15,255 nt of DNA, taken from assembly GCA_946479515.1 (NCBI GenBank), contig CAMLGF010000080.1:1-15255 (forward strand), in the 5' to 3' direction. The notes under the pieces are model-generated. The model did not search any database. It saw only the letters and a program-made list of their open reading frames with translations, and was not told the DNA's origin. Both the position numbers and the translations under genes were made by a program. The stretch comes from an uncultured Pseudomonadota bacterium. Lineage in GTDB: Bacteria; Pseudomonadota; Gammaproteobacteria; Steroidobacterales; Steroidobacteraceae. Positions within the stretch are counted from its first letter, which is position 1, and the number at the start of each line of letters is the position of its first letter. Below, one piece after another: positions 6,874-12,774 of the stretch.

Positions 6874-7568
6874 ACGAACCGATTCGGCGCCCCATCCGCA
6901 GCTTCGTCATGCGCGCCGGACGAATGACGTCGGGCCAGTCCCGCGCTCTGGACGAGCTGTGGCCACGTCTCGGAGTTCCGTACTCACCGGCACCGCTCAA
7001 TCTGCCCGACCTCTTCGGGCGCGATGCGCCGCGTACACTGGAAATCGGCTTCGGCAATGGCGAGCATCTGGCGGAACTCGCCGCGGCGCATCCGGAACGC
7101 GACTTCCTCGGCATCGAAGTGCACCGGCCGGGTGTCGGCCATCTGCTCATGCTGGCGCAGGAACGGGGTCTGGCCAACCTGCGCGTCAGCGATCATGACG
7201 CGGTCGAGGTGTTGCACGAGCAACTGCCGGCCGCGTCACTCGACGAGGTGCTGATCCTGTTTCCGGACCCCTGGCACAAGAAACGGCACCACAAGCGCCG
7301 CCTGATCCAGCCCGCCTTCGTCGAGCTGGTGGCATCGCGCCTCAAGACCGGCGGCATTCTCCGCCTGGCCACGGATTGGGAGGACTACGCTCTGCAGATG
7401 CTCGACGTGTTGCGCGGCAGTGCGGCCTTCGTCAACCTCTCGAGCAGCGGCGACTGGGTGCCGCGACCCGAGGAACGCGCACCGACCCGCTTCGAGAAGC
7501 GCGGCGCGCGCCTGGGTCACGGCGTCTGGGACCTGGCCTTCCGGCGTATCAGCCCTCCTGCAAATTAG
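6870..7568 (+). CDS. trmB: tRNA (guanine-N7-)-methyltransferase TrmB
   Basis: A 232-residue enzyme that uses SAM to form m7G at position 46 of tRNA variable loops. The SAM site is TLEIGFGNGEHL (about 56-67) and FLGIEVHRPGVG (about 78-90). The TrmB hallmark FPDPWHKKRHHKRRL (about 130-145) holds the catalytic Asp and tRNA-binding basic residues. The C-terminus TRFEKRGARLGHGVWDL is the conserved guanine-recognition end, followed by a short FRRISPPAN tail. The basic N-terminal extension (RRPIRSFVMRAGRMT) is typical. It is translationally coupled to the nucleosidase gene through ATGA. Its stop codon TAG (7566-7568) directly abuts the stop codon of the convergent fnr-like gene, with no intergenic base. 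Confidence 0.96.
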   Translation: MNEPIRRPIRSFVMRAGRMTSGQSRALDELWPRLGVPYSPAPLNLPDLFGRDAPRTLEIGFGNGEHLAELAAAHPERDFLGIEVHRPGVGHLLMLAQERGLANLRVSDHDAVEVLHEQLPAASLDEVLILFPDPWHKKRHHKRRLIQPAFVELVASRLKTGGILRLATDWEDYALQMLDVLRGSAAFVNLSSSGDWVPRPEERAPTRFEKRGARLGHGVWDLAFRRISPPAN

Positions 7569-8180
7569 TTAGACCCGTCCGTCCCGCCCCAGGGTTTTCA
7601 TCGCCCGCACCACCGTTTCCTCGGCGAGCCCGAGATACTGGCCGATCTGCGCGCGCGTCATGGGCAATGGCTGGTCGGTGCGGCTGCGGAAATCGCCGAT
7701 GAAGGCGCGCACCCGCTCCACCGCGCTCAGCCCGGCCCAGGGCATGGCGATCTCGCCCGATTGCGCAGTGGCTCTGATCAGCAGGGCACGCAGCAGCGCC
7801 GTGCCGCGCAGGGTGCCGCCCTGCGCACTCCATCGCAGCCGGCAGAGAGTCGTGGCGACGACGGCCTGCGCCCCATAGCGATGCGTGGGCCGATTCCAGC
7901 TCTCCAGCCCCACCATCTCACCGGGAACGCGGAATGCCACGATGCGTTCGGCGCCATCGGCGAGTAGTTCGGTGACCGCGACGCAGCCGCGGGTGACGAT
8001 GAACGGCGCTTCGAAGCTGGAACCCTGATTGAAGAGGACTGCCCCGGCAGGCAGCGGCTTCATGCGGCGCACGAGGAACGCTCCGCCGGGCGTGGCCGGC
8101 TCCGGCCAGCACCGCCGGCTGGCCGGACAGGTGCCGCAGTCGACATCATGGGGATTCATCGCGGGCATCGCTTGCAGCAT
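7569..8180 (-). CDS. fnr: FNR-type [4Fe-4S] oxygen-sensing transcription regulator, C-terminally short
   Basis: A Crp/Fnr family regulator, expected to sense loss of oxygen through a labile Fe-S cluster and bind TTGAT-N4-ATCAA sites as a dimer. From the ATG at 8180 it has 203 residues. Three N-terminal cysteines fall in CGTCPASRRC, the C-x2-C-x5-C spacing of FNR C20/C23/C29. A fourth in TTLCRL matches C122, 89 residues on (93 in E. coli FNR). The effector beta-roll aligns well (IVTRGC, GAERIVAFRVPGEMVGLES). The helix-turn-helix is MTRAQIGQYLGLAEETVVRAMKTL, with Glu and Arg of the FNR recognition helix but Val in place of Ser. The protein stops right after this helix, about 27 residues short of FNR, so the wing is absent. 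Start choice is uncertain: ATGs at 8213, 8204, 8180, 8168 and 8159 are in frame and none has a good Shine-Dalgarno. A frame open back to 8306 runs through the FNR box and is rejected. Confidence 0.85.
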   Translation of the reverse strand: MLQAMPAMNPHDVDCGTCPASRRCWPEPATPGGAFLVRRMKPLPAGAVLFNQGSSFEAPFIVTRGCVAVTELLADGAERIVAFRVPGEMVGLESWNRPTHRYGAQAVVATTLCRLRWSAQGGTLRGTALLRALLIRATAQSGEIAMPWAGLSAVERVRAFIGDFRSRTDQPLPMTRAQIGQYLGLAEETVVRAMKTLGRDGRV

Positions 8181-8234
8181 CGTGGCCGCGAGCCGCCCCC
8201 GCATCCGGCACATCGCGTATGGGCTGCGCCAAGG

Positions 8235-8254
8235 CGGTTGACATAGATCAACCG
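8235..8254. promoter_or_regulatory. FNR box between fnr and marC
   Basis: The palindrome CGGTTGACATAGATCAACCG has 7-bp arms. The core TTGAC-ATAG-ATCAA (8238-8251) matches the FNR/Anr consensus TTGAT-N4-ATCAA at 9 of 10 bases. It is centred at 8244.5, about 64 nt upstream of the preferred fnr start on the minus strand, and 41.5 nt upstream of the inferred start (about 8286) of a plus-strand transcript. Autoregulation of fnr and activation of the plus-strand transcript are both possible. Confidence 0.72.
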
Positions 8255-8273
8255 GCGGTCGCGCGTTTCGCCC

Positions 8274-8279
8274 TACGAT
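8274..8279 (+). promoter_or_regulatory. -10 element TACGAT at class II distance from the FNR box
   Basis: TACGAT matches 4 of 6 -10 bases, including the key T-A and final A-T. A start 7 nt downstream (about 8286) puts this hexamer at -12 to -7 and the FNR box centre at -41.5, the geometry of class II FNR-activated promoters, which need no -35 box. No protein gene on the plus strand follows before 9132. Confidence 0.45.
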
Positions 8280-8285
8280 TCCATC

Positions 8286-8391
8286 CGGACTCAAGAACTC
8301 CCGCACTGCTTCGGAAAGTCCGAGGTGATCGGCGACACTGGCGAGGCCACCCCCCTCTGCAAGGCCCCTCCGGTGTCGCCGGCCCCTTTTT
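8286..8391 (+). ncRNA. Predicted FNR-activated small RNA in the fnr-marC gap
   Basis: This is inferred from architecture, not homology. A class II FNR promoter (box 8235-8254, -10 8274-8279) points into a noncoding stretch about 105 nt long that ends in hairpins and T5 (8387-8391). The 5' part can pair CGGACT (8286-8291) with AGTCCG (8317-8322). The 3' part has a 9-bp long-range stem CGGCGACAC (8330-8338) with GTGTCGCCG (8373-8381), and an alternative local hairpin CCGG-N5-CCGG (8370-8382) flanked by AAGG and CCTT that leads directly into the T-tract. The loop between the long arms is C-rich and includes CCCCCCTCT and CCCCTCC, complementary to Shine-Dalgarno sequences. No convincing coding frame exists; a plus-strand ORF from 8219 runs through the hairpins and over marC antisense. 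E. coli FnrS shows that FNR-activated sRNAs of this size exist, but no sequence similarity is claimed. Confidence 0.35.
8330..8391 (+). terminator. Nested hairpins with T5 tract next to the marC stop
   Basis: The 9-bp inverted repeat (8330-8338 / 8373-8381) and the shorter CCGG-TGTCG-CCGG hairpin (8370-8382) compete for the same bases. The plus strand continues CCCC then TTTTT, ending at the first base of the marC stop codon complement (8391-8393). On the minus strand no T-run follows, so the polarity favours termination of a plus-strand transcript over marC termination. The stem is imperfect next to the T-tract, which lowers confidence. Confidence 0.45.
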
Positions 8392-9020
8392 CAGATGTCG
8401 AAGCTGGCGCGTAGGCCGTCGACGACAAACTGAACTGCCAGCGCTCCCAACACCACGCCGAACAGCCGGTTCGCGACGTTCGTGCCGGTGACGCCGATGA
8501 TGCGCATGAGGGGCCCCGCCACCCACATGGCGAGCAGGCACAGCACCAGCACCACCAGCGCGCAGAAGAACATGAGCGAGAACTGCACCGGATGCTGGGT
8601 CACGGGAATCGGGCCGAACCAGAGCAGCAGCGTGGTCAGCGCACCCGGTCCCGCCATGAAGGGGAAGGCCAGCGGAAAAACCGAGATGTCGGCGCGCTTG
8701 CGGCTCTCCACCTTCTCGTCGCTTGAGGTGCGCGTGCCCGATTCGCGCGCGAACACCATCTCGAGCGCGATGAGGAAAAGCAACAGGCCGCCAAAGATCC
8801 TGAACGAGTTGATCGAGATGCCCATGGCACTCAGGAAGCCGGCGCCCACCAGCGCGAAAATCAGAAGAATGAGACTTGCGACCAACACCGACTTCAGGGC
8901 CATCTTGTGTTTGTAGCTGTCGCTCGCTCCTTCCGTGAGCCCGGAGAACACCGGAATCAGCGAGATCGGTTCGACGACCACGAAGAACACGATGAAGAAC
9001 TTGACGGCCTGTTCCAGCAT
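8391..9020 (-). CDS. MarC family integral membrane protein
   Basis: A 209-residue MarC/YchE-type protein with six predicted membrane segments. The family was once linked to multiple antibiotic resistance, but that role was withdrawn and its substrate is unknown. The first segment is VKFFIVFFVVVEPISLIPVF, with the typical NP/EP-x-IP-VF pattern (Glu here where many members have Asn). The central loop FAREsGTRTSSDEK and the motif ADISVFPLAFPFMAGPGA lead to the C-terminal half with GVTGTNVANRLFGVVLGALAVQFVVDGL. The start ATG at 9020 gives a family-typical N-terminus, but no Shine-Dalgarno is visible. A CAAGAA-N5-TTCTTG inverted repeat lies 12-28 nt upstream. The gene is divergent from the DUF6763-type gene at 9132 and upstream of fnr on the same strand, separated by the sRNA candidate. 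Confidence 0.88.
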   Translation of the reverse strand: MLEQAVKFFIVFFVVVEPISLIPVFSGLTEGASDSYKHKMALKSVLVASLILLIFALVGAGFLSAMGISINSFRIFGGLLLFLIALEMVFARESGTRTSSDEKVESRKRADISVFPLAFPFMAGPGALTTLLLWFGPIPVTQHPVQFSLMFFCALVVLVLCLLAMWVAGPLMRIIGVTGTNVANRLFGVVLGALAVQFVVDGLRASFDI

Positions 9021-9031
9021 GATGCTTTGCG

Positions 9032-9048
9032 CAAGAAATTCGTTCTTG
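9032..9048 (-). repeat. Inverted repeat upstream of marC
   Basis: CAAGAA-ATTCG-TTCTTG is a perfect 6-bp inverted repeat with a 5-bp spacer, centred about 20 nt upstream of the marC start. This is where an operator or a short mRNA leader hairpin would act. No regulator family is suggested by the sequence. Confidence 0.4.
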
Positions 9049-9120
9049 TCTTGGAGCTGCTTTCGGGAGCAACATGAAACCGGCTCACGAAAGGCGCGCG
9101 CAGCATAGCAGCATCCATTC

Positions 9121-9126
9121 GGAGGG
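9121..9126 (+). promoter_or_regulatory. Ribosome binding site of the DUF6763-type gene
   Basis: GGAGGG, a strong Shine-Dalgarno, lies 5 nt before the ATG at 9132 and fixes that start. It is one of the few clear ribosome binding sites in the window. Confidence 0.7.
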
Positions 9127-9131
9127 ATTCG

Positions 9132-9443
9132 ATGAAACCCGCCATTGGCAACTGGTACCGGATTCAGGGAAGTGAATCGTTCGAGGTAGTCGCCTTCGAC
9201 GAGGACGATGGCACCATCGAGCTGCAGTACTTCGACGGCACCGTTGAAGAGATGGACATCGAGGACTGGCTGGCCGAACAGGAAGCCGGCACGCTCGAGG
9301 AAGTCGAAGCGCCCGAGGACTGGACCGGTTCGGTCGACGTCGACCCCGAAGACGACGAGGCGCGCGGCGCGCTCGGCTATGGTGAGGACGATGACCGCCG
9401 GCAGAGCGCCAACCGACTCGAAGGGCTCGATCTGTTCGAGTAG
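9132..9443 (+). CDS. Small very acidic protein, DUF6763 type
   Basis: A 103-residue cytoplasmic protein without signal peptide or membrane segment, resembling the DUF6763 family of gammaproteobacteria; function unknown. The first half (IGNWYRIQGSESFEVVAFD, then GTIELQYFDGTVEEMDIEDW) looks like a small SH3/Tudor-like beta barrel with aromatic residues spaced on its strands. The second half is disordered-looking and rich in Asp/Glu (EDDEARG, GYGEDDDRRQS), ending in NRLEGLDLFE. About a third of all residues are acidic (33 of 103) against six Lys/Arg. It is monocistronic, has a strong ribosome binding site, and converges on the Rieske gene. The barrel assignment is inference. Confidence 0.75.
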   Translation: MKPAIGNWYRIQGSESFEVVAFDEDDGTIELQYFDGTVEEMDIEDWLAEQEAGTLEEVEAPEDWTGSVDVDPEDDEARGALGYGEDDDRRQSANRLEGLDLFE

Positions 9444-9488
9444 AACTGCCTAGCTACCTGCGGCGGCATGCCACGACGCGCACGCCGT

Positions 9489-9881
9489 CTACAGTGGATG
9501 GTTCGCGAGCCGCTCGACGTCCACGCCTTCCGCCAGCAGCACGTAGCCACCCATCACAGCCACCGGCACCGGCGTCAGCCGCCGGCCCTGGCAGGGACCC
9601 GCCACACACAGCCCGTCGTCGCGCGCGAAAAGCGCGCCGTGCGAGCAACACAGGATGAGATTGCCGTCCGGCGTCAGGAAGCGGTTCGGCCGCAGGTTGA
9701 GCGGGTGCCCGGCGTGCGGGCAATAGTTGACGTAGGCGGCGATGCCGTTCGATGCCTTGACCACGAAACCGCGCAGCGGCCAGTCACCCTCGCCCACCGC
9801 GAAACCATGGCTGCCCGTGGCCTCGAGCTCGGCCAGCGAGCAGAGCACGCGCGTGGTGTCAATTTCGCGGAGTGATGTCAC
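9489..9881 (-). CDS. Small Rieske [2Fe-2S] protein
   Basis: A 130-residue soluble Rieske domain protein. The cluster ligands are Cys and His in YCPHAGHPLN and Cys and His in CCSHGALF, the C-x-H and C-x2-H pair of Rieske centres. The downstream VAGPCQGRRLTPVPV matches the usual G-P-x2-x2-L-x-P end of the cluster loop. There is no signal peptide or oxygenase catalytic domain, so it may be a ferredoxin-like electron carrier or an assimilatory-type Rieske subunit with a lost partner. The GTG start at 9881 overlaps the upstream ampG-type gene by 23 nt; another GTG at 9848 would avoid the overlap, and neither has a clear Shine-Dalgarno. Co-transcription with the permease is likely. Confidence 0.83.
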   Translation of the reverse strand: MTSLREIDTTRVLCSLAELEATGSHGFAVGEGDWPLRGFVVKASNGIAAYVNYCPHAGHPLNLRPNRFLTPDGNLILCCSHGALFARDDGLCVAGPCQGRRLTPVPVAVMGGYVLLAEGVDVERLANHPL

Positions 9882-11289
9882 GACGCGAGAGGAACAGAAG
9901 CAGCAGCAACGCCGGCACGCTCAACAGCGCGGTGAACAGGAAGAAGTCCCCGTATCCCAGCGCATTCACGAAGAAGCCGGACGTGCCCATCATCAGTTTT
10001 CCCGGCAACGAATACAGCGACGACAGCACGGCGTACTGCGTGGCAGTGTACTTCGCGCTGGTGAGGCTCGACATGAAGGCGATCAGCGCCGTGCCATGCA
10101 CTCCCAGCGCCAGATTGTCGAAGCCGACGATGAAGGACAGGCCCAGGTCGGTGGCCGGCCCGCGCTGCTGGATGATCGAGGGCCAGAAATTGAACAAGCC
10201 CTCGCGCGCACACTCGAGCCCCTCATGACAGGCATAGGCGCCATAGGTCGCATAGAAGATGTTCGAGAGAATGATCAGGAAGCTGCCCAGCAGCAGCACC
10301 TGGATGCGCCCCATGCGTGCCACCAGTGCGCCACCCACCACGGCACCTAACAAGGTAGACGGCCAGCCGAAGAATTTCGCGATGACTCCCATCTCCTCGA
10401 GCGTGTAGCCGATATCGATGTAGAACGGGTTCGCCATGGAACCCATGACGTAGTCGGTCAGGCGATAGGTGCTGATGAACGCAAAGATCAGCAGGCCGAG
10501 GCCGAGACCAAAGCGCTTGAAGAAATCGGCGACCGGCCCGCCGACGGCGCCGTACAGCCAGCCGCCGGCGGATTGCATCCACCGCGGCAGGTGGGCATTC
10601 CGGCTCAGCCATTCGGCGGCATGGGTTTCGCGAGCCGCGTCCACGCCATCGGTCGGCCGGGGAGGTTCCCTCACCAGCAGCGTGGTGAGCACGCCGACGA
10701 AGCCGAGCGCGGCCATCGTCAGGTAACTGACGTGAAAATCCGCGCGGCCGGCGATGACGAGAGCGCCCGCAGAGGCCGCCATCAATGCGGTCCTGTAGCC
10801 CACCTGGTAGGCCGCCGCCATCGCACCTTGTTTGTCCGCGGCCGTGGATTCGATGCGCCAGGCATCCACCGCGATATCTTGCGTGGCGGCGAAGAACGCC
10901 ACGCCGAACGCGAGCACCGCCATGCGCGAAATGCTCACGGTCGGGTCGCTCAGCGACAGGTTCGCCAGGCACAACACGATGCCGAGTTGTGCCACCAGCA
11001 TCCAGGACCGCCGGCGCCCTAACCACCGCCCCAGCAGCGGCAGCGTGGCGCGATCGACGACCGGTGCCCACACCCACTTGAAGGAATACGCCAGGCCCAC
11101 CCAGGCCAGCATGCCGATGGTCGCGCGGTCGATGTGCTCGCTGCGCAGCCATGCGGAAAGCGTGGTGAATACCAGGTAGAACGGCAGCCCGGAAGAGAAG
11201 CCGAGGAACAGCATGGAAAGCACCGGGCGCTCACCATAGACCGCGAGCGCCTGGCCCCAGGTGCGCTTCGGCGCCGTTTCAGATGGCAT
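9859..11289 (-). CDS. ampG: AmpG-family MFS permease
   Basis: A 476-residue inner-membrane transporter. AmpG imports GlcNAc-anhydroMurNAc muropeptides from the periplasm for cell-wall recycling and, where present, ampC induction. Characteristic AmpG segments are [20 protein letters not shown] (TM1), the [23 protein letters not shown] stretch across TM2, [25 protein letters not shown] and GYRTALM. The C-terminal half has [20 protein letters not shown], followed by [19 protein letters not shown]. An extended cytosolic loop (about 215-260, with [13 protein letters not shown]) separates the two halves, as in other long AmpG-like proteins. The start at 11289 (MPSETAPKR) is preferred over the frame start at 11319, because candidate promoter elements lie between them. 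The gene is divergent from pyrE and overlaps the Rieske gene. No beta-lactamase or other recycling gene is near. Confidence 0.83.
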   Translation of the reverse strand: MPSETAPKRTWGQALAVYGERPVLSMLFLGFSSGLPFYLVFTTLSAWLRSEHIDRATIGMLAWVGLAYSFKWVWAPVVDRATLPLLGRWLGRRRSWMLVAQLGIVLCLANLSLSDPTVSISRMAVLAFGVAFFAATQDIAVDAWRIESTAADKQGAMAAAYQVGYRTALMAASAGALVIAGRADFHVSYLTMAALGFVGVLTTLLVREPPRPTDGVDAARETHAAEWLSRNAHLPRWMQSAGGWLYGAVGGPVADFFKRFGLGLGLLIFAFISTYRLTDYVMGSMANPFYIDIGYTLEEMGVIAKFFGWPSTLLGAVVGGALVARMGRIQVLLLGSFLIILSNIFYATYGAYACHEGLECAREGLFNFWPSIIQQRGPATDLGLSFIVGFDNLALGVHGTALIAFMSSLTSAKYTATQYAVLSSLYSLPGKLMMGTSGFFVNALGYGDFFLFTALLSVPALLLLLFLSRRDITPRN

Positions 11290-11296
11290 GGTTCGG

Positions 11297-11320
11297 TATG
11301 ATCCGCACCGCCGCATCATA
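11297..11320. promoter_or_regulatory. Inverted TATGAT pair between ampG and pyrE
   Basis: TATGAT (11297-11302, plus) and TATGAT on the minus strand (11315-11320) form a perfect 6-bp inverted repeat with a 12-bp spacer. Each is a 5/6 match to the -10 consensus, in the right orientation for pyrE and ampG respectively. The predicted starts fall near 11308-11309, so the two promoters would overlap. -35 matches are poor on both strands, so an operator role is an alternative. Confidence 0.4.
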
Positions 11321-11335
11321 CGGAAGACCGATCTC

Positions 11336-12022
11336 GTGCAGGAATATCAGCGAACCTTCATCGACCTCGCCATGTCGCGCGGCGCGCTGCGCTTCGGCAG
11401 CTTCAAACTGAAATCTGGACGTGACAGTCCGTACTTCTTCAACGCCGGGTTGTTCAACGACGGCGAGGCGATCGCGGTGCTCGGCCAGTGCTACGCGGCG
11501 GCGCTCACGCGCTCCGGACTCGAATACGACATGCTGTTCGGCCCCGCGTACAAGGGGATTCCGCTCGCGACCACGACCGCAGTGGCGCTGGCGGAACACC
11601 ACCGCCGCAGCGTGCCCTGGGCATTCAACCGCAAGGAGGCCAAGGATCACGGCGAAGGCGGCAGCATCGTCGGCAGCCCGCTCGCGGGCCGCGTGGTGAT
11701 CGTCGATGACGTGATCACGGCCGGCACCGCCATCCGCGAATCCGTGGACATCATCAGGGCCGCCGGCGCCACTCCGGTAGGAGTCGCCCTGGCGCTGGAC
11801 CGGCAGGAACGCGGCCAGGGGGCCCGATCCGCCGTGCAGGAGGTGTCGGAGCAGTTCGGGCTGAGGTGCGTGAGCATTCTCACGCTCGCCGGACTCATCG
11901 AAACCTTTACCGGGGCCCCGGTCCAGAATCCGGGTGACCCAGTTCGCATTTCCCGAGAACAGATCGCCGCGCTGCAGGCCTATCAGCGCGAATGGGGCGT
12001 CGACGCGGTATCCGAGACATAA
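11336..12022 (+). CDS. pyrE: Orotate phosphoribosyltransferase
   Basis: A 228-residue enzyme joining orotate to PRPP to give OMP in de novo pyrimidine synthesis. The N-terminus aligns with E. coli PyrE ([20 protein letters not shown], then [17 protein letters not shown]). [12 protein letters not shown] is the orotate/ribose site, [15 protein letters not shown] is the flexible catalytic loop with its Lys/His residues, and [17 protein letters not shown] is the PRPP-binding motif. The start is taken as GTG at 11336, which gives the family N-terminus and has GGAAG (11322-11326) 9 nt upstream; a longer frame from 11261 would run through the ampG start region. No leader peptide or attenuator of the enterobacterial rph-pyrE kind is seen. 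The DUF4124 gene follows after 22 nt. Confidence 0.95.
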   Translation: MQEYQRTFIDLAMSRGALRFGSFKLKSGRDSPYFFNAGLFNDGEAIAVLGQCYAAALTRSGLEYDMLFGPAYKGIPLATTTAVALAEHHRRSVPWAFNRKEAKDHGEGGSIVGSPLAGRVVIVDDVITAGTAIRESVDIIRAAGATPVGVALALDRQERGQGARSAVQEVSEQFGLRCVSILTLAGLIETFTGAPVQNPGDPVRISREQIAALQAYQREWGVDAVSET

Positions 12023-12031
12023 CCACTGGGG

Positions 12032-12037
12032 CAGAAT
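12032..12037 (+). promoter_or_regulatory. -10-like hexamer CAGAAT 7 nt before an ATG
   Basis: CAGAAT lies exactly 7 nt before the ATG at 12045, in the short gap after pyrE. It matches the -10 consensus at 4 of 6 bases and would give a leaderless transcript. The spacing equals that seen before 1061 and before coaBC. Confidence 0.35.
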
Positions 12038-12044
12038 AGCCCCC

Positions 12045-12737
12045 ATGCGCAAAGCCATCCCCTTCCTGGCGACGCTTTCCAGCCTGCTGCTGATGGGTGT
12101 GGCTGACGCCCAGCCGAAGCAGAAACGCGCATCCACCGGCTCCAAGGCACCGCAAGGCACCACCTACAAGTGGGTGGACGAAAACGGCGTCACGCACTAC
12201 GGCGATACCGTCCCCGCCGAGTACTCGCAGCGCGAGCAAGCCGTCCTGAACGAGCAGGGCGTGGTGGTGGCCAAGCGGGTCGCCGAGATGACGCCCAAGG
12301 AAGCCGCCGCCTATGCCGCCCAGCAGAAGGAAGAGGCGCGCAAGAAGCAGCACGACATGTTCCTGATCTCCACCTACCCGTCGGTGAAGGAGATCGAGAA
12401 TGTCCGCGACGCCCGCCTCGATCAGATCAATGGCCAGATCACTGCGGCCGAGGCCTACATCGCCAGCCTCACTACCCGAATCGATGGCCTGAAGCAGCGC
12501 TCGAAAACATTCGCGCCGTACAACACCAAGCCGGGCGCGCGCCGCATGCCCGACGATCTCGCCGAGGAGATGGTGCGCGCGATGAGCGAATTGCGCACCC
12601 AGAACGCCGCGCTCGCCGCCAAGCGCGCCGAGCTCAAGAACGTGCAGGATGGATTCGCGGCGGACATCACGCGCTTCAACGAATTGCGCACGTCAGCGGC
12701 CGCGCGCAACAACGAGAACGTTCAAAAGAAGCAGTGA
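12045..12737 (+). CDS. Exported DUF4124 domain protein with C-terminal coiled coil
   Basis: A 230-residue envelope protein of unknown function. MRKAIPFLATLSSLLLMGVA plus DAQ is a Sec signal peptide. A short DUF4124 domain follows (TYKWVDENGVTHYGDTVP, about 39-56), a small beta module common at the N-terminus of proteobacterial periplasmic proteins. The rest is charged and helical: MTPKEAAAYAAQQKEEARKK, then DARLDQINGQITAAEAYIAS and TQNAALAAKRAELKNVQDGF, with heptad-like spacing. It may be a structural or sensory coiled-coil protein. The start at 12045 gives the signal peptide; an in-frame ATG at 11934 lies inside pyrE. It converges on dut with 37 nt between stops and no clear terminator. Confidence 0.82.
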   Translation: MRKAIPFLATLSSLLLMGVADAQPKQKRASTGSKAPQGTTYKWVDENGVTHYGDTVPAEYSQREQAVLNEQGVVVAKRVAEMTPKEAAAYAAQQKEEARKKQHDMFLISTYPSVKEIENVRDARLDQINGQITAAEAYIASLTTRIDGLKQRSKTFAPYNTKPGARRMPDDLAEEMVRAMSELRTQNAALAAKRAELKNVQDGFAADITRFNELRTSAAARNNENVQKKQ

Positions 12738-12774
12738 GCCGGGTGCACGCCTCGCGGCGCGCCTTCGGCAGGTT

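Noticed and set aside
8181..8306. N-terminal extension of the FNR-like gene to 8306
   Set aside because: The extension would be translated through the FNR box palindrome, starts with GTG, has no Shine-Dalgarno and has no counterpart in FNR proteins.
10223..11152. Minus-strand 309-aa frame within the AmpG-type gene
   Set aside because: Shadow frame rich in Arg and Gly; the overlapping permease frame has clear transmembrane segments and family motifs.
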